Source of the DNA: CAYQQR01 sp964420035
Lineage (GTDB): Bacteria > Bacteroidota > Bacteroidia > Bacteroidales > SM23-62
Reading direction: 5' to 3'
Assembly (NCBI GenBank): GCA_964420035.1
Contig: CAYQQR010000065.1
Location: 1-13,806, forward strand
Length of the DNA: 13,806 nt
Translations under genes and position numbers: made by a program
Notes under the pieces: model-generated
The model's database searches: none
What the model was told of the DNA's origin: nothing
Seen by the model: only the letters and a program-made list of their open reading frames with translations
In this document: piece after piece, positions 5,138 to 13,280 of the stretch
Numbering within the stretch: the first letter of the stretch is position 1
Layout of the letters: each line of letters opens with the position of its first letter

Positions 5138-6184
5138 CTAAGACCTGAATGAGGCTGCCCGTAAATGGGCGGCCTCTTTTTTTATGCCAGAAGTACAGTT
5201 TCTGCATATATCCATTGTAGCGCGTTCGGTAAAAACCCGCTTTCTGAATTCCCTGAAATGCTTTCCCTTCCACAGCCCTTTTAAATTATTTGAATTGATT
5301 TCCCCCATAATGTAAATGCCCTGTTTGTCGAAGCAACAGGGAACCATTCGTCCATCACATAAATAAACCGCCGTGCGCCACAGTCTGCTGCAATGATCCG
5401 GGAAAACCGACTTGATCTGCCACTCCTCCCCGGTCTGCCTGTAACGGGATGCTCTTTCTTCACCCGGCAATAAGTCGGTCCCTGCTTTATGGAGCACCTG
5501 CATGCGCTTAAAACGAAGCCGGTCCACGCCAAGGTCGCGGGCAAGTGCACGGAATTCCTTTTCGCGGTTATAAGTGTGTTTCATCAGTAAAACCTGCATT
5601 TCCAGTTCCGGAAAAGATGATCCCCGCTCCGACCGTACCTGAACAAGATTGCGAACTCCTTCGATAACTTTGTTCCATTCGCCTCCTTTCCGGTATATAT
5701 TGTAGCTCTCCTGATCCAATCCATCCAGCGATAGGATCAATTTGCCCAGACCGGAACGTACCAGGGAAACATTATTTTCAACGCTAAGAAAATGTCCGTT
5801 GGTGGATGTAACCACATAGATGCCTTTATCATGGGCATAACGGATCATTCTGAAAATTTCCGGGTGCAGGAAAGGCTCGCCCTGGAAGTACAGTAACAAA
5901 TATATCAGTGTGCGTGCATGTTGATCAATGATCTTCCGGTAAAGCGTCCAATCCATCCTACCCGCGGGCCGGCTCATTTCCCCTGCTCCAACCGGACATT
6001 CCGGGCACCGCAGGTTGCAATAATTAACGGGTTCAATGGAAACACTCCAGGGTAATCCTCTCGTAAAAGGCTTTTTTATCAGACGGGATATGTAACAGCT
6101 GGTTTCGGCCTTAACAAAATTGGACCATTTGCTTATCGCCGAAGTTCTGAACATTCTGTAGAGTACACGCAAACCCCTGCCCAT
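5138..6184 (-). CDS. Radical SAM protein with SPASM-type C-terminal domain, function unknown
   Basis: The 348-residue product has a radical SAM core starting with the cluster motif CNLRCPECP (Cys56, Cys60, Cys63), which would hold the 4Fe-4S cluster that cleaves S-adenosylmethionine. FQGEPFLHPEIFRMI near residue 100 is the usual second strand-helix unit, and LILSLDGLDQESYN near residue 150 the fourth. The C-terminal third has the cysteine pattern of SPASM domains (Cys265, Cys276, Cys283, Cys284, Cys327, Cys330, with GLWKG), likely binding auxiliary clusters. Such proteins often modify peptides or act in cofactor or envelope pathways, but I see no precursor peptide nearby and cannot assign a substrate. 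It lies 30 bases after the OmpA-like gene on the same strand, probably cotranscribed. Its last codons encode the frr terminator hairpin. Confidence 0.9.
   Translation of the reverse strand: MGRGLRVLYRMFRTSAISKWSNFVKAETSCYISRLIKKPFTRGLPWSVSIEPVNYCNLRCPECPVGAGEMSRPAGRMDWTLYRKIIDQHARTLIYLLLYFQGEPFLHPEIFRMIRYAHDKGIYVVTSTNGHFLSVENNVSLVRSGLGKLILSLDGLDQESYNIYRKGGEWNKVIEGVRNLVQVRSERGSSFPELEMQVLLMKHTYNREKEFRALARDLGVDRLRFKRMQVLHKAGTDLLPGEERASRYRQTGEEWQIKSVFPDHCSRLWRTAVYLCDGRMVPCCFDKQGIYIMGEINSNNLKGLWKGKHFREFRKRVFTERATMDICRNCTSGIKKEAAHLRAASFRS
5151..5183 (+). terminator. Rho-independent terminator after frr
   Basis: GAGGCTGCCC (5151-5160) pairs with GGGCGGCCTC (5167-5176) over 10 bp with one T-G wobble, around a 6-base loop, followed by seven T residues (5177-5183). 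This is a textbook intrinsic terminator for plus-strand transcription. It lies wholly inside the last codons of the convergent radical SAM gene, encoding part of its Lys/Glu/Ala-rich tail. On the minus strand the hairpin lacks a following T-run. Confidence 0.9.
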
Positions 6185-6216
6185 CCGAATGACTAAGATT
6201 TTAAAGCCGCTTTGGC

Positions 6217-7215
6217 CTAATTCATTTCAAGGATCCGGAAGAGTTCATCCAATTTGGGCGTCAGGATAATTTCGGTACGCCTGTTTTTTTGCCTGGCCCC
6301 GGGTGTCTTGGCGGGATCTACGGGTAGAAACTCTCCACGACCGGCGGCAATCAATCGTTTGGGATCGATGGTACTGTCATCCAGCAGAATCCGTACAACC
6401 GAAGTTGCCCGTTTCACACTCAGGTCCCAGTTGTCCTGGAAAGCCGGATTACTGCGTACCGGCACATCGTCGGTATGACCTTCGATCATAATGTTGATAT
6501 CCCGGTTATTCTCCAATACCGTAGCCAAACGTTTAAGGGCGCGTACCCCTTCCGAGCTGACTTCCGCACTGCCTGTCTTGAAAAGCAGTTTTTCCTCCAG
6601 CGAAACATAGACTTTGCCGTTACGGATATTGACAGAAAGACCCTGATCCTGGAAACCAAGCAAGGCATTGGACACTTTGTCTCTTAGGGCAGTCACAGCC
6701 GAATCTTTTTTGTTGAGTATCTTTTCGAGCTCAACCAGTCTTTGATTACGTGCATCGAGTTCTGCACGCAACTGGTTCAGGTCCTGTACCTTATCTGCTG
6801 CAGTCAGTTCCAGCTCCCTTAATCGATCTTCCTTTCTTTGGAGTTCTTCCTGGGTTTTCTGAAGTTCGGTAAGGAGCCTGCGGGTTTCCCGGTCGTGCCC
6901 CTGCATGATGGTCTCCTGGGTGTTCTTAAGATCATCGTAACGTTTCACCAATTGATCGTATTCCCGTATCAGGGTCTCCAACGAGTCTACCAGTGCCGCC
7001 TGACGTTCCCTGGATTCTTCCCGGTTCTTTTCAAGCTTTTCCAGGGCAGCCTCATATTCCCTTTTATCTACACTTAACTGCTCATTTTCAGCCATCAGCC
7101 GGTTGCGTTCCGTGATCAATTCCTCGTTCTGCTCCTGTACCTGCCTGAATTTCTGGGCTGGTACACAAGAAAACAATAAAATTCCTGTTATAATGAATAC
7201 AAATAAGCCCTTCAT
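6217..7215 (-). CDS. OmpA-family peptidoglycan-binding lipoprotein with long coiled coil
   Basis: From the chosen start the product has 332 residues. It begins with the lipoprotein signal MKGLFVFIITGILLFSC; the Cys at residue 17 would be lipidated and tether the protein to a membrane. Residues of about 25-180 are almost wholly charged heptads (Glu, Arg, Lys, Leu), predicting a long coiled coil. The C-terminal domain is OmpA/MotB-like: LLFKTGSAEVSSEG, IMIEGHTDDVPV, NWDLSVKRATSVVRIL and KNRRTEI. The Asp of HTDD and the Arg of KRAT are the expected diaminopimelate-binding residues. The role is most likely linking the outer envelope to the cell wall. An ATG four codons upstream (7227) is also possible; I prefer 7215 because a charged residue then follows Met directly, as in normal signals. 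Confidence 0.9.
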   Translation of the reverse strand: MKGLFVFIITGILLFSCVPAQKFRQVQEQNEELITERNRLMAENEQLSVDKREYEAALEKLEKNREESRERQAALVDSLETLIREYDQLVKRYDDLKNTQETIMQGHDRETRRLLTELQKTQEELQRKEDRLRELELTAADKVQDLNQLRAELDARNQRLVELEKILNKKDSAVTALRDKVSNALLGFQDQGLSVNIRNGKVYVSLEEKLLFKTGSAEVSSEGVRALKRLATVLENNRDINIMIEGHTDDVPVRSNPAFQDNWDLSVKRATSVVRILLDDSTIDPKRLIAAGRGEFLPVDPAKTPGARQKNRRTEIILTPKLDELFRILEMN

Positions 7216-7226
7216 ATTGAACAACA

Positions 7227-7256
7227 TTGAATAAAAGCTAATTTATCTATAATTTC
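7227..7256 (+). promoter_or_regulatory. Possible Bacteroidetes-type promoter for dxs
   Basis: In the 127-139 base divergent region, TTG at 7227-7229 and TAAATTTC at 7249-7256 are 19 bases apart and resemble the -33 (TTTG) and -7 (TAnnTTTG) boxes with one mismatch in each. This would give a dxs leader of roughly 90 bases. I found no clear match for the minus-strand gene. Confidence 0.3.
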
Positions 7257-7354
7257 GTCGGACAATTTATACATTTTAACAGGAAGTCAGGATCCAATTA
7301 ATCAACCACCGGGTATTATTTATCAACGCCTGGACTATTGAGGTCGATCATCAC

Positions 7355-9277
7355 TTGGAAAGCACGTACGAAATACTGAACCGCATCGAAGAACCGGCGG
7401 ATCTTCAAAAACTAACCCAGGATGAACTCATCGGGCTTAGCCGTGAGCTCAGAGCCTTTATCATCGAACAGGTTTCCGCCAATCCGGGCCACCTTGGGGC
7501 CAGCCTGGGCGTCACTGAACTCACCATCGCCCTGCACTATGTGAACCGTGCTCCCTACGACCAGATTATCTGGGATGTAGGTCACCAGGCCTATGGTCAC
7601 AAGATCCTGACCGGAAGGAAATCGCTCTTCCATACCAACAGGAAATATAAAGGCATCAGCGGATTCCCGAAACCTTCAGAAAGTCCTTATGATGCCTTTG
7701 GCGTGGGTCACGCATCCACCTCCATCTCAGCAGCCCTGGGTATTGCCCTGGCTTCCAAGCATAAGGGAGAAAAGGATAAAAAAATTACGGCTGTGATCGG
7801 GGATGGTGCCCTGACCGGGGGGTTGGCCTTTGAAGGGTTGAACAATGCCGGGATAGAACATTCCGACATACTGGTAATACTCAACGACAATAACATCGCC
7901 ATCGATCCCAGTGTAGGAGCCATCAAGGAATATCTTCTGGATATTGCAACCTCCAGGACCTATAATAAATTAAAGAACGAAGTATGGAACATCATGGGGG
8001 TGGTCAACAAGATCGCTCCCGATGCCCGCAAATACCTGCAACAAATCGAGAACGGTATCAAATCCATCCTGCTCAAACAGAGTAACTTATTTGAAGCCCT
8101 TAATTTCCGTTACTTTGGTCCGGTAGACGGACATGACCTGCCCCACCTGATCCAGGTACTGGACGATCTCAGGAATATACCCGGACCCAAATTATTGCAT
8201 GTTCTAACCAAGAAAGGGAAAGGCTTTCCCCAGGCCGAAGAGAACCAGACTGCTTTTCATTCCCCGGGCCGTTTTGATATTAAAACCGGTAAATTACATC
8301 CCGTGCATACCGGCAAGCCTGTTCCACCCCGCTATCAGGATGTTTTCGGGGAGACCTTACTGGAACTTGCCAAAGAAAACAAGAAGATCGTTGGCATAAC
8401 CCCTGCCATGCCAACCGGTTCCTCCATGAAGATCGCCATGGACGAGCTCCCGGAACGTATGTACGATGTTGGGATCGCCGAGCAGCACGCGGTAACCTTT
8501 GCAGCCGGACTGGCCATTCAGGGAATGGTACCTTTTTGTAATGTCTATTCCTCTTTTTTACAAAGAGCCTACGACCAGGTCATACACGATGTGGCCCTGC
8601 AAGAGCTGAATGTTGTTTTCTGCCTCGACCGGGCCGGACTGGTGGGGGGTGACGGTGCTACACATCATGGAGCATTTGACCTGACTTACCTGCGATGCAT
8701 CCCGAACCTGACCATCGCGGCACCAATGAATGCCATAGAGCTTCGCAATATGCTGTACACGGCGCAGCTCAGACCCCGGGGTCCCTTTGCCATACGGTAT
8801 CCCAGGGGACGGGGTCTTTCCGCGGACTGGCGTAAAGAATTTGACGAAATACCTGTCGGAAAAGGCCGTCAGATAAAAGAGGGCTCGGATATAGCTATCC
8901 TTGCATTGGGACATACGTCCAATTTTGCTTTGGAGGCCTCTGAAAAACTGGAAGAGGAACAGGTCGCTGCAGCTGTATTCGATATGCGCTTCCTCAAACC
9001 ATTGGATGAACAAGTTTTGCACCAGGTATTTAAGTCCTTCGACCGGATCATAACCATTGAAGACGGCGTTCTCAAAGGTGGCTTCGGCAGCGCCATCCTC
9101 GAGTTTATGAGCGACAATGCTTATCAGGCCCGGATCAAGAGGCTGGGTATCCCCGACCGCTTTATTGATCATGGTACACAGCAGGAACTGTACGCCGAAT
9201 GCGGTTATGACGTCCACGGTATCTGTCAGGCCGCCCGCTCGATGGTCCGAAAGAAGGTCCTGCACCGGGCAGGCTGA
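7355..9277 (+). CDS. dxs: 1-deoxy-D-xylulose-5-phosphate synthase
   Basis: DXS joins pyruvate and glyceraldehyde 3-phosphate with thiamine diphosphate, the first step of the MEP isoprenoid pathway. The product has 640 residues, a usual length. The transketolase-like N-domain shows GHLGASLGVTELTIALHYV (His46), WDVGHQAYGHKILTGR, GVGHAST (His119) and the thiamine diphosphate motif GDG at 149-151 closed by NDN at 177-179. The pyrimidine-binding domain has DVGIAEQHA with the catalytic Glu at about residue 376, then DRAGLVGGDGATHHGAFD. A transketolase C-terminal domain follows. The start is TTG: upstream in the same frame there is no ATG or GTG before the stop at 7277-7279, and the N-terminus matches the family. 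It converges with the aldehyde dehydrogenase gene, 8 bases apart. Confidence 0.96.
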   Translation: MESTYEILNRIEEPADLQKLTQDELIGLSRELRAFIIEQVSANPGHLGASLGVTELTIALHYVNRAPYDQIIWDVGHQAYGHKILTGRKSLFHTNRKYKGISGFPKPSESPYDAFGVGHASTSISAALGIALASKHKGEKDKKITAVIGDGALTGGLAFEGLNNAGIEHSDILVILNDNNIAIDPSVGAIKEYLLDIATSRTYNKLKNEVWNIMGVVNKIAPDARKYLQQIENGIKSILLKQSNLFEALNFRYFGPVDGHDLPHLIQVLDDLRNIPGPKLLHVLTKKGKGFPQAEENQTAFHSPGRFDIKTGKLHPVHTGKPVPPRYQDVFGETLLELAKENKKIVGITPAMPTGSSMKIAMDELPERMYDVGIAEQHAVTFAAGLAIQGMVPFCNVYSSFLQRAYDQVIHDVALQELNVVFCLDRAGLVGGDGATHHGAFDLTYLRCIPNLTIAAPMNAIELRNMLYTAQLRPRGPFAIRYPRGRGLSADWRKEFDEIPVGKGRQIKEGSDIAILALGHTSNFALEASEKLEEEQVAAAVFDMRFLKPLDEQVLHQVFKSFDRIITIEDGVLKGGFGSAILEFMSDNAYQARIKRLGIPDRFIDHGTQQELYAECGYDVHGICQAARSMVRKKVLHRAG

Positions 9278-9285
9278 ACATAGAG

Positions 9286-10845
9286 CTATATATCAAATTT
9301 AATACCCTGCGCCAGAGGCAGCTCCCTGGAATAATTAATGGTACTGGTTTGCCTCCTCATATATGCTTTCCAGGCATCGGAACCCGATTCCCGGCCCCCG
9401 CCCGTATCTTTTTCTCCACCAAAGGCCCCGCCTATTTCGGCACCGGAGGTTCCGATATTTACATTGGCAATACCGCAATCGGATCCGGCAGCCGACAGGA
9501 AAAGTTCAGATTCCCTGAGGTCCCGGGTGAAGATTGCCGAGGAAAGTCCCTGCGGAACACCGTTTTGTAAGGCAATGGCGTCCTCAATATCCTTGTATTT
9601 GATAAGATATAACAGGGGGGCAAAAGTTTCTTCCTGTACAATATCCCATTGATTTTCAGCTTCAGCAAGAGCAGGAACAACATAGGTCCCGGCTTCAAAA
9701 TCCTTACCTGTAAGCTTTTCGCCGCCAAAAAGTATCTTCCCACCCTGTTTTTTGACCTGTTCCAGGGCGCGCTGAAAGACCACAACGGCGTTTTGATCGA
9801 TCAGCGGTCCAACCAGCACATCAGGTTCCAGTGGATTACCTATCCGTTCTCTGACCCCTTCATAAGCTTTGATAAGGGTTTTTTTGACCTTGTCATATAT
9901 TTTTTCATGTATGATCAGGCGTCTTGTGGTGGTGCAGCGCTGACCGGCTGTACCCACCGAACCGAACATGATGGCCGGGATGGCCAGTTCCAGATCGGCA
10001 TGCCGGGAAACAATGATGGCATTGTTGCCCCCCAACTCCAGGATGGTCCGTCCCAAACGTTTGGATACCAGTTCGCCTACACGTTTTCCAACCCGGGTCG
10101 AACCGGTCATGGAGACCAAGGGGAGGCGGCGGTCTTCCAAAAATTGATCCCCAAGTACCGAAGATTTCGCGATCACCAGGTTGAATACCCCTTCCGGTAC
10201 ATCATTTTTCCTGAGCACATCCTCGATGATCTTATGTGTTGCAATAGCCGTGAGGGGTGTTTTAGAGCTGGGTTTCCAAACCACCACGTCACCGGCCACA
10301 GCAGCCAGCATGGTGTTCCAGGCCCATACAGCAACGGGAAAGTTAAAGGAGGTTATCAGTCCGACGATTCCCAGGGGATGATATTGCTCGAACATGCGGT
10401 GTTCCTGCCGCTCCGATTGCATGGTGAACCCATAAAGTTGTCTGGACTGCCCCACGGCAAAGTCGCATATATCGATCATTTCCTGGACCTCGCCCAAACC
10501 TTCCTGGTATATCTTACCCACCTCCAGGGTTACCAGCTTACCCAGGTCTTCTTTGGCATCCCGCAAGGCCAGGCCGATCTGCCTGACCACCTCGCCTCTT
10601 TTAGGGGCCGGTACGGTTCGCCAAAGCTTAAAAGCCTCCCGCGCTTTGGCCATCACCTTCTCATAATCTTCCAGTTCGGCAGTTTTCACCAGGGCGATAT
10701 CCTTCCCGTTTATCGGGGATACTGATTTTGTGATGTCTCCGCCGTTTTCAAGCCATAAGGTACCGGTGGTGGCACCCGGATTTATTTCCCTGATGCCCAG
10801 ATTTTTTAATGTCTGGCTGATGCCATGTTCCTTTGTTTCTAACAT
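9286..10845 (-). CDS. ALDH7 (antiquitin)-type NAD-dependent aldehyde dehydrogenase
   Basis: The 519-residue product is a full aldehyde dehydrogenase. FNFP near residue 167 carries the catalytic Asn, MTGSTRVG near residue 246 is the cofactor loop, LELGGNNAI carries the general base Glu270, and GTAGQRCTT carries the nucleophile Cys304. The C-terminal stretch GAEIGGAFGGEKDTGGGRES followed by GSDAWKAYMRRQTSTINYS is characteristic of ALDH7 (antiquitin, alpha-aminoadipic semialdehyde dehydrogenase). Members oxidise aminoadipate semialdehyde or its cyclic form in lysine breakdown, or betaine aldehyde and related compounds. No lysine-degradation partner is adjacent, so the substrate is not certain. 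It is a single-gene unit on the minus strand; no good promoter match was found upstream. Confidence 0.93.
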   Translation of the reverse strand: MLETKEHGISQTLKNLGIREINPGATTGTLWLENGGDITKSVSPINGKDIALVKTAELEDYEKVMAKAREAFKLWRTVPAPKRGEVVRQIGLALRDAKEDLGKLVTLEVGKIYQEGLGEVQEMIDICDFAVGQSRQLYGFTMQSERQEHRMFEQYHPLGIVGLITSFNFPVAVWAWNTMLAAVAGDVVVWKPSSKTPLTAIATHKIIEDVLRKNDVPEGVFNLVIAKSSVLGDQFLEDRRLPLVSMTGSTRVGKRVGELVSKRLGRTILELGGNNAIIVSRHADLELAIPAIMFGSVGTAGQRCTTTRRLIIHEKIYDKVKKTLIKAYEGVRERIGNPLEPDVLVGPLIDQNAVVVFQRALEQVKKQGGKILFGGEKLTGKDFEAGTYVVPALAEAENQWDIVQEETFAPLLYLIKYKDIEDAIALQNGVPQGLSSAIFTRDLRESELFLSAAGSDCGIANVNIGTSGAEIGGAFGGEKDTGGGRESGSDAWKAYMRRQTSTINYSRELPLAQGIKFDI

Positions 10846-10970
10846 ATCAGTTATATTTTTAGCACATAAAATTAAGGAATAATCATCCCCTGCCGGATGC
10901 TATTAAAATGTTAAAAAACAGACGCTCAGAACTCTTGTTTGCAGTCCCATCAAAGCAAAGCTTATTGCCG

Positions 10971-11001
10971 TTTAGAAAGCAATAAAAAAATTGTAATTTT
11001 G
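10971..11001 (+). promoter_or_regulatory. Predicted Bacteroidetes-type promoter of tRNA-Leu
   Basis: TAATTTTG at 10994-11001 exactly matches the -7 consensus TAnnTTTG, and TTTA at 10971-10974 matches the -33 box in three of four bases with the favoured 19-base spacing. Transcription would start near 11007, about 15 bases before the tRNA. The remaining 10846-10970 shows AT-rich sequence with no gene I can support. Confidence 0.65.
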
Positions 11002-11021
11002 TAGCTCGATTTACATATAAT

Positions 11022-11104
11022 GCCCGGATGGCGGAATTGGTAGACGCGCTGGTCTCAAAAACCAGTGGGCTTTGCCCTTGCCGGTTCGATCCCGGCTCCG
11101 GGTA
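11022..11104 (+). tRNA. tRNA-Leu (anticodon CAA)
   Basis: An 83-base class II tRNA. The acceptor arms GCCCGGA (11022-11028) and TCCGGGT (11097-11103) pair, with a G1-U72 wobble at the end, and A73 follows. The anticodon stem CTGGT/ACCAG encloses the loop CTCAAAA, giving anticodon CAA, which reads UUG. A long variable arm (TGGGC-TTT-GCCC) and the T-arm GCCGG-TTCGATC-CCGGC are intact. CCA is not encoded. It stands alone, with a consensus promoter just upstream and the deaminase gene 26 bases downstream. Confidence 0.97.
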
Positions 11105-11130
11105 CGATATCCCAGGCATATATTTCAGCT

Positions 11131-11574
11131 GTGACCAGGCATTCTACCACTAAGGAAAAGCAACTGCAGTTCGACCGCAGGTACCTTCACATGGCCCGCA
11201 TATGGGCTGAGAATTCCTATTGCAAGAGAAGAAAAGTGGGGGCCATCATTGTCAAGGACCGGATGATCATCTCGGATGGATACAACGGAACCCCGGTTGG
11301 ATTTGAAAATGAATGCGAGGATGAAAACAATATCACCAAACCATACGTTCTACATGCTGAGGCCAATGCCATCACCAAGGTAGCCAAGTCGAACAATTCC
11401 AGCGACGGCGCTACCCTGTATATCACCTCTTCTCCCTGCATGGAGTGTTCCAAGCTGATCATTCAATCGGGTATTCGAAGAGTGGTTTACAGTAAAAAAT
11501 ACAGAACCGAACAGGGCATTGATCTGCTGAAAAGAGCCGGTATTGAAGTCCTGTATTTACCTGATGAGGAGTAA
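11131..11574 (+). CDS. dCMP/cytidine deaminase-family protein (ComEB-like dCMP deaminase)
   Basis: From the chosen start the product has 147 residues. The zinc-dependent cytidine deaminase fold is clear: HAEANA (His75 and Glu77, zinc ligand and proton shuttle) and SPCMEC (Cys103 and Cys106, zinc ligands). RRYLHMARIWAENSYCKRR near the N-terminus and IISDGYNGTPVGFENECED match deoxycytidylate deaminases, which convert dCMP to dUMP for thymidylate synthesis. The reading frame extends upstream to a GTG inside the tRNA, which cannot be the true start. GTG 11131 is the first start after the tRNA and gives a normal-length protein. It lacks a Shine-Dalgarno sequence. The next gene begins 8 bases after its stop, implying cotranscription. 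Confidence 0.9.
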   Translation: MTRHSTTKEKQLQFDRRYLHMARIWAENSYCKRRKVGAIIVKDRMIISDGYNGTPVGFENECEDENNITKPYVLHAEANAITKVAKSNNSSDGATLYITSSPCMECSKLIIQSGIRRVVYSKKYRTEQGIDLLKRAGIEVLYLPDEE

Positions 11575-11582
11575 TTTTTGTG

Positions 11583-13181
11583 ATGAAAAAAAGAAGGATC
11601 AATCTTATTTTACCCCTCTTGCTGACACTATTCCTGGTCGGAGGTATGTTGCTGGGGAGCCGTTTGACCAGCCTTTCCGATAAAAGGGAGTTTCACCTGT
11701 ACCCCAGAACAGATAAGCTCAGCAGCATCATCCGGTATATAGAGGAGGAATACGTGGATTCCGTGGATAAATCGAATCTTGTCGAAAAAACCATCCCGGA
11801 GATTCTGAAACAGCTCGATCCGCATTCGGTATATATCCCCGCGGCCGAACTGCAAAGGATGAATGAGCCCCTGGAAGGGAACTTCAGCGGTATCGGCGTG
11901 CAATTCAATATGCAGCAGGACAGTGTTGCCGTGATCAATACCATTCCCAACGGTCCCTCGGAACTGGTAGGCATCATGCCGGGCGACCGGATCGTTATGG
12001 TGAACGATTCCGTTATCGCCGGGGTCGGTATGCCCAGCGACGATATCGTGAGCATGCTGAAAGGGAAAAAGGGAACCAAAGTTACCGTACATGTATACCG
12101 GAGGGGAAGCCCCGACCTGATCGAGTTCGAGATCACCCGGGACGAGATCCCCCTGCATAGCGTGGATGTCTCCTACATGATCGATGAGAATATCGGTTAT
12201 ATGAAGATCTCGAGATTTGCCAAGACCACCCATCTTGAGTTTCAGAAGGGCATACAAAAGCTGAATGCCCGGGGAATGTCCAGGCTCATCCTTGACCTGC
12301 GCGGAAATGTAGGCGGGTACCTGAATGCCGCTATTTCCGTTGCCGATGAGTTCCTGGAAGACGGCAAGCTGATCGTGTACACGGATGGCTGGTCCCAACC
12401 GCGGCAGGAATATTACGCCGATAAAACGGGCATGTGCCATGACAAGGAAGTGGTGGTCCTGATCGACGAATGGTCGGCCTCGGCCAGCGAGATCGTGGCC
12501 GGCGCCTTGCAGGATAATGACCAGGGACTGATCATCGGCCGGCGTTCGTTCGGCAAGGGACTGGTACAGGAGCAAACCACCTTCAACGATGGATCGGCCC
12601 TGCGCCTGACCATAGCCCGGTATTATACCCCCACGGGCAGAAGCATACAAAAACCTTATGATAACGGGAACAATCAGTACTACCGGGAAATACAGGACCG
12701 CCTTGCCCATGGAGAATTCGTGGAGGCCGACAGCATTGATTTTGCTGATTCCCTCAGCTATAATACCCCGGAAGGCAACCGGGTCTACGGGGGTGGAGGG
12801 ATCATGCCCGACATTTTCGTACCCTTCGATACGGTGGACATGACCGATTACCTGATGAACCTGCGGCACCGGGGACTGATCTACCGGTATTCATTTAAAT
12901 ATACAGACGAATACCGGTCCGTTCTCTCGGAATTTGAAGATGTTGATGCACTAAAGGCCCACCTGGATCAAAAGGATCTGATTCCCGACTTCATCCGGTT
13001 CGCGGAAAAAAACGGCGTGAAAACCCGGTGGGATGAGCTGGAGATCTCCAGGGAGATCATCGACACCCAGCTCAAGGCCTATATCGCCAGGAATATCCTC
13101 GATAACGAAGGTTTCTACCCCATCATCCGGGAGATCGATAAAACCGTCCTGAAAGCGGTTTCGGTGCTGCGTGGAACTTGA
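11583..13181 (+). CDS. C-terminal processing peptidase, S41 family (CtpA/Prc-like)
   Basis: The 532-residue product begins with a basic stretch and a single hydrophobic segment (about residues 7-28), an uncleaved anchor or signal that places it in the periplasm. A helical region with IIRYIEEEYVDSVD leads to a PDZ domain (about 95-190; NFSGIGVQF, GDRIVMVND). The S41 protease core has YMKISRF, LILDLRGNVGGYL, the nucleophile in EWSASASEIVAGALQDN (Ser at about 300) and the catalytic Lys in GRRSFGKGLVQ (about 325), a Ser-Lys dyad. A C-terminal extension of about 150 residues follows, as is usual in Bacteroidetes members. They trim the C-termini of envelope proteins. I chose ATG 11583 over the GTG directly before it; the deaminase stop is 8 bases upstream. 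Confidence 0.94.
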   Translation: MKKRRINLILPLLLTLFLVGGMLLGSRLTSLSDKREFHLYPRTDKLSSIIRYIEEEYVDSVDKSNLVEKTIPEILKQLDPHSVYIPAAELQRMNEPLEGNFSGIGVQFNMQQDSVAVINTIPNGPSELVGIMPGDRIVMVNDSVIAGVGMPSDDIVSMLKGKKGTKVTVHVYRRGSPDLIEFEITRDEIPLHSVDVSYMIDENIGYMKISRFAKTTHLEFQKGIQKLNARGMSRLILDLRGNVGGYLNAAISVADEFLEDGKLIVYTDGWSQPRQEYYADKTGMCHDKEVVVLIDEWSASASEIVAGALQDNDQGLIIGRRSFGKGLVQEQTTFNDGSALRLTIARYYTPTGRSIQKPYDNGNNQYYREIQDRLAHGEFVEADSIDFADSLSYNTPEGNRVYGGGGIMPDIFVPFDTVDMTDYLMNLRHRGLIYRYSFKYTDEYRSVLSEFEDVDALKAHLDQKDLIPDFIRFAEKNGVKTRWDELEISREIIDTQLKAYIARNILDNEGFYPIIREIDKTVLKAVSVLRGT

Positions 13182-13195
13182 AACCGGCTCCTTTT
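13156..13195 (+). terminator. Weak terminator candidate at the end of the S41 gene
   Basis: CGGTTTC (13156-13162) and GAAACCG (13180-13186) pair over 7 bp across a 17-base loop, with TTTT five bases further on (13192-13195). The stem spans the stop codon. The large loop and the gap before the short T-run make this a weak call. Confidence 0.25.
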
Positions 13196-13243
13196 AATAA
13201 CGATGCCAAACGGTACCTACACCCAATCCTCACACCCCCATTT

Positions 13244-13275
13244 CGAATTACGGATTACGAATTGCGGATTTAAAT
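13244..13275 (-). repeat. CGYAATN heptamer repeat, second copy (reverse orientation)
   Basis: Read on the minus strand this begins ATTTAAATC, then CGCAATT, CGTAATC, CGTAATT. It shares its first 15 bases exactly with the copy at 3542-3572. It lies in the 267-base gap between the S41 peptidase and the HTH gene. Confidence 0.75.
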
Positions 13276-13280
13276 AAAAT

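Noticed and set aside
9649..10725. 358-codon plus-strand frame opposite the aldehyde dehydrogenase
   Set aside because: The minus-strand frame has every catalytic motif of the ALDH family; the plus-strand translation shows no recognisable domain.
11065..11130. GTG start for the deaminase inside the tRNA-Leu gene
   Set aside because: It lies within the variable arm region of an intact tRNA and adds residues foreign to the family.
11628..12869. 413-codon minus-strand frame opposite the S41 peptidase, and a similar one at 8558-9265 opposite dxs
   Set aside because: Both are His/Gly/Asp-rich shadows of well-recognised genes with no family features of their own.
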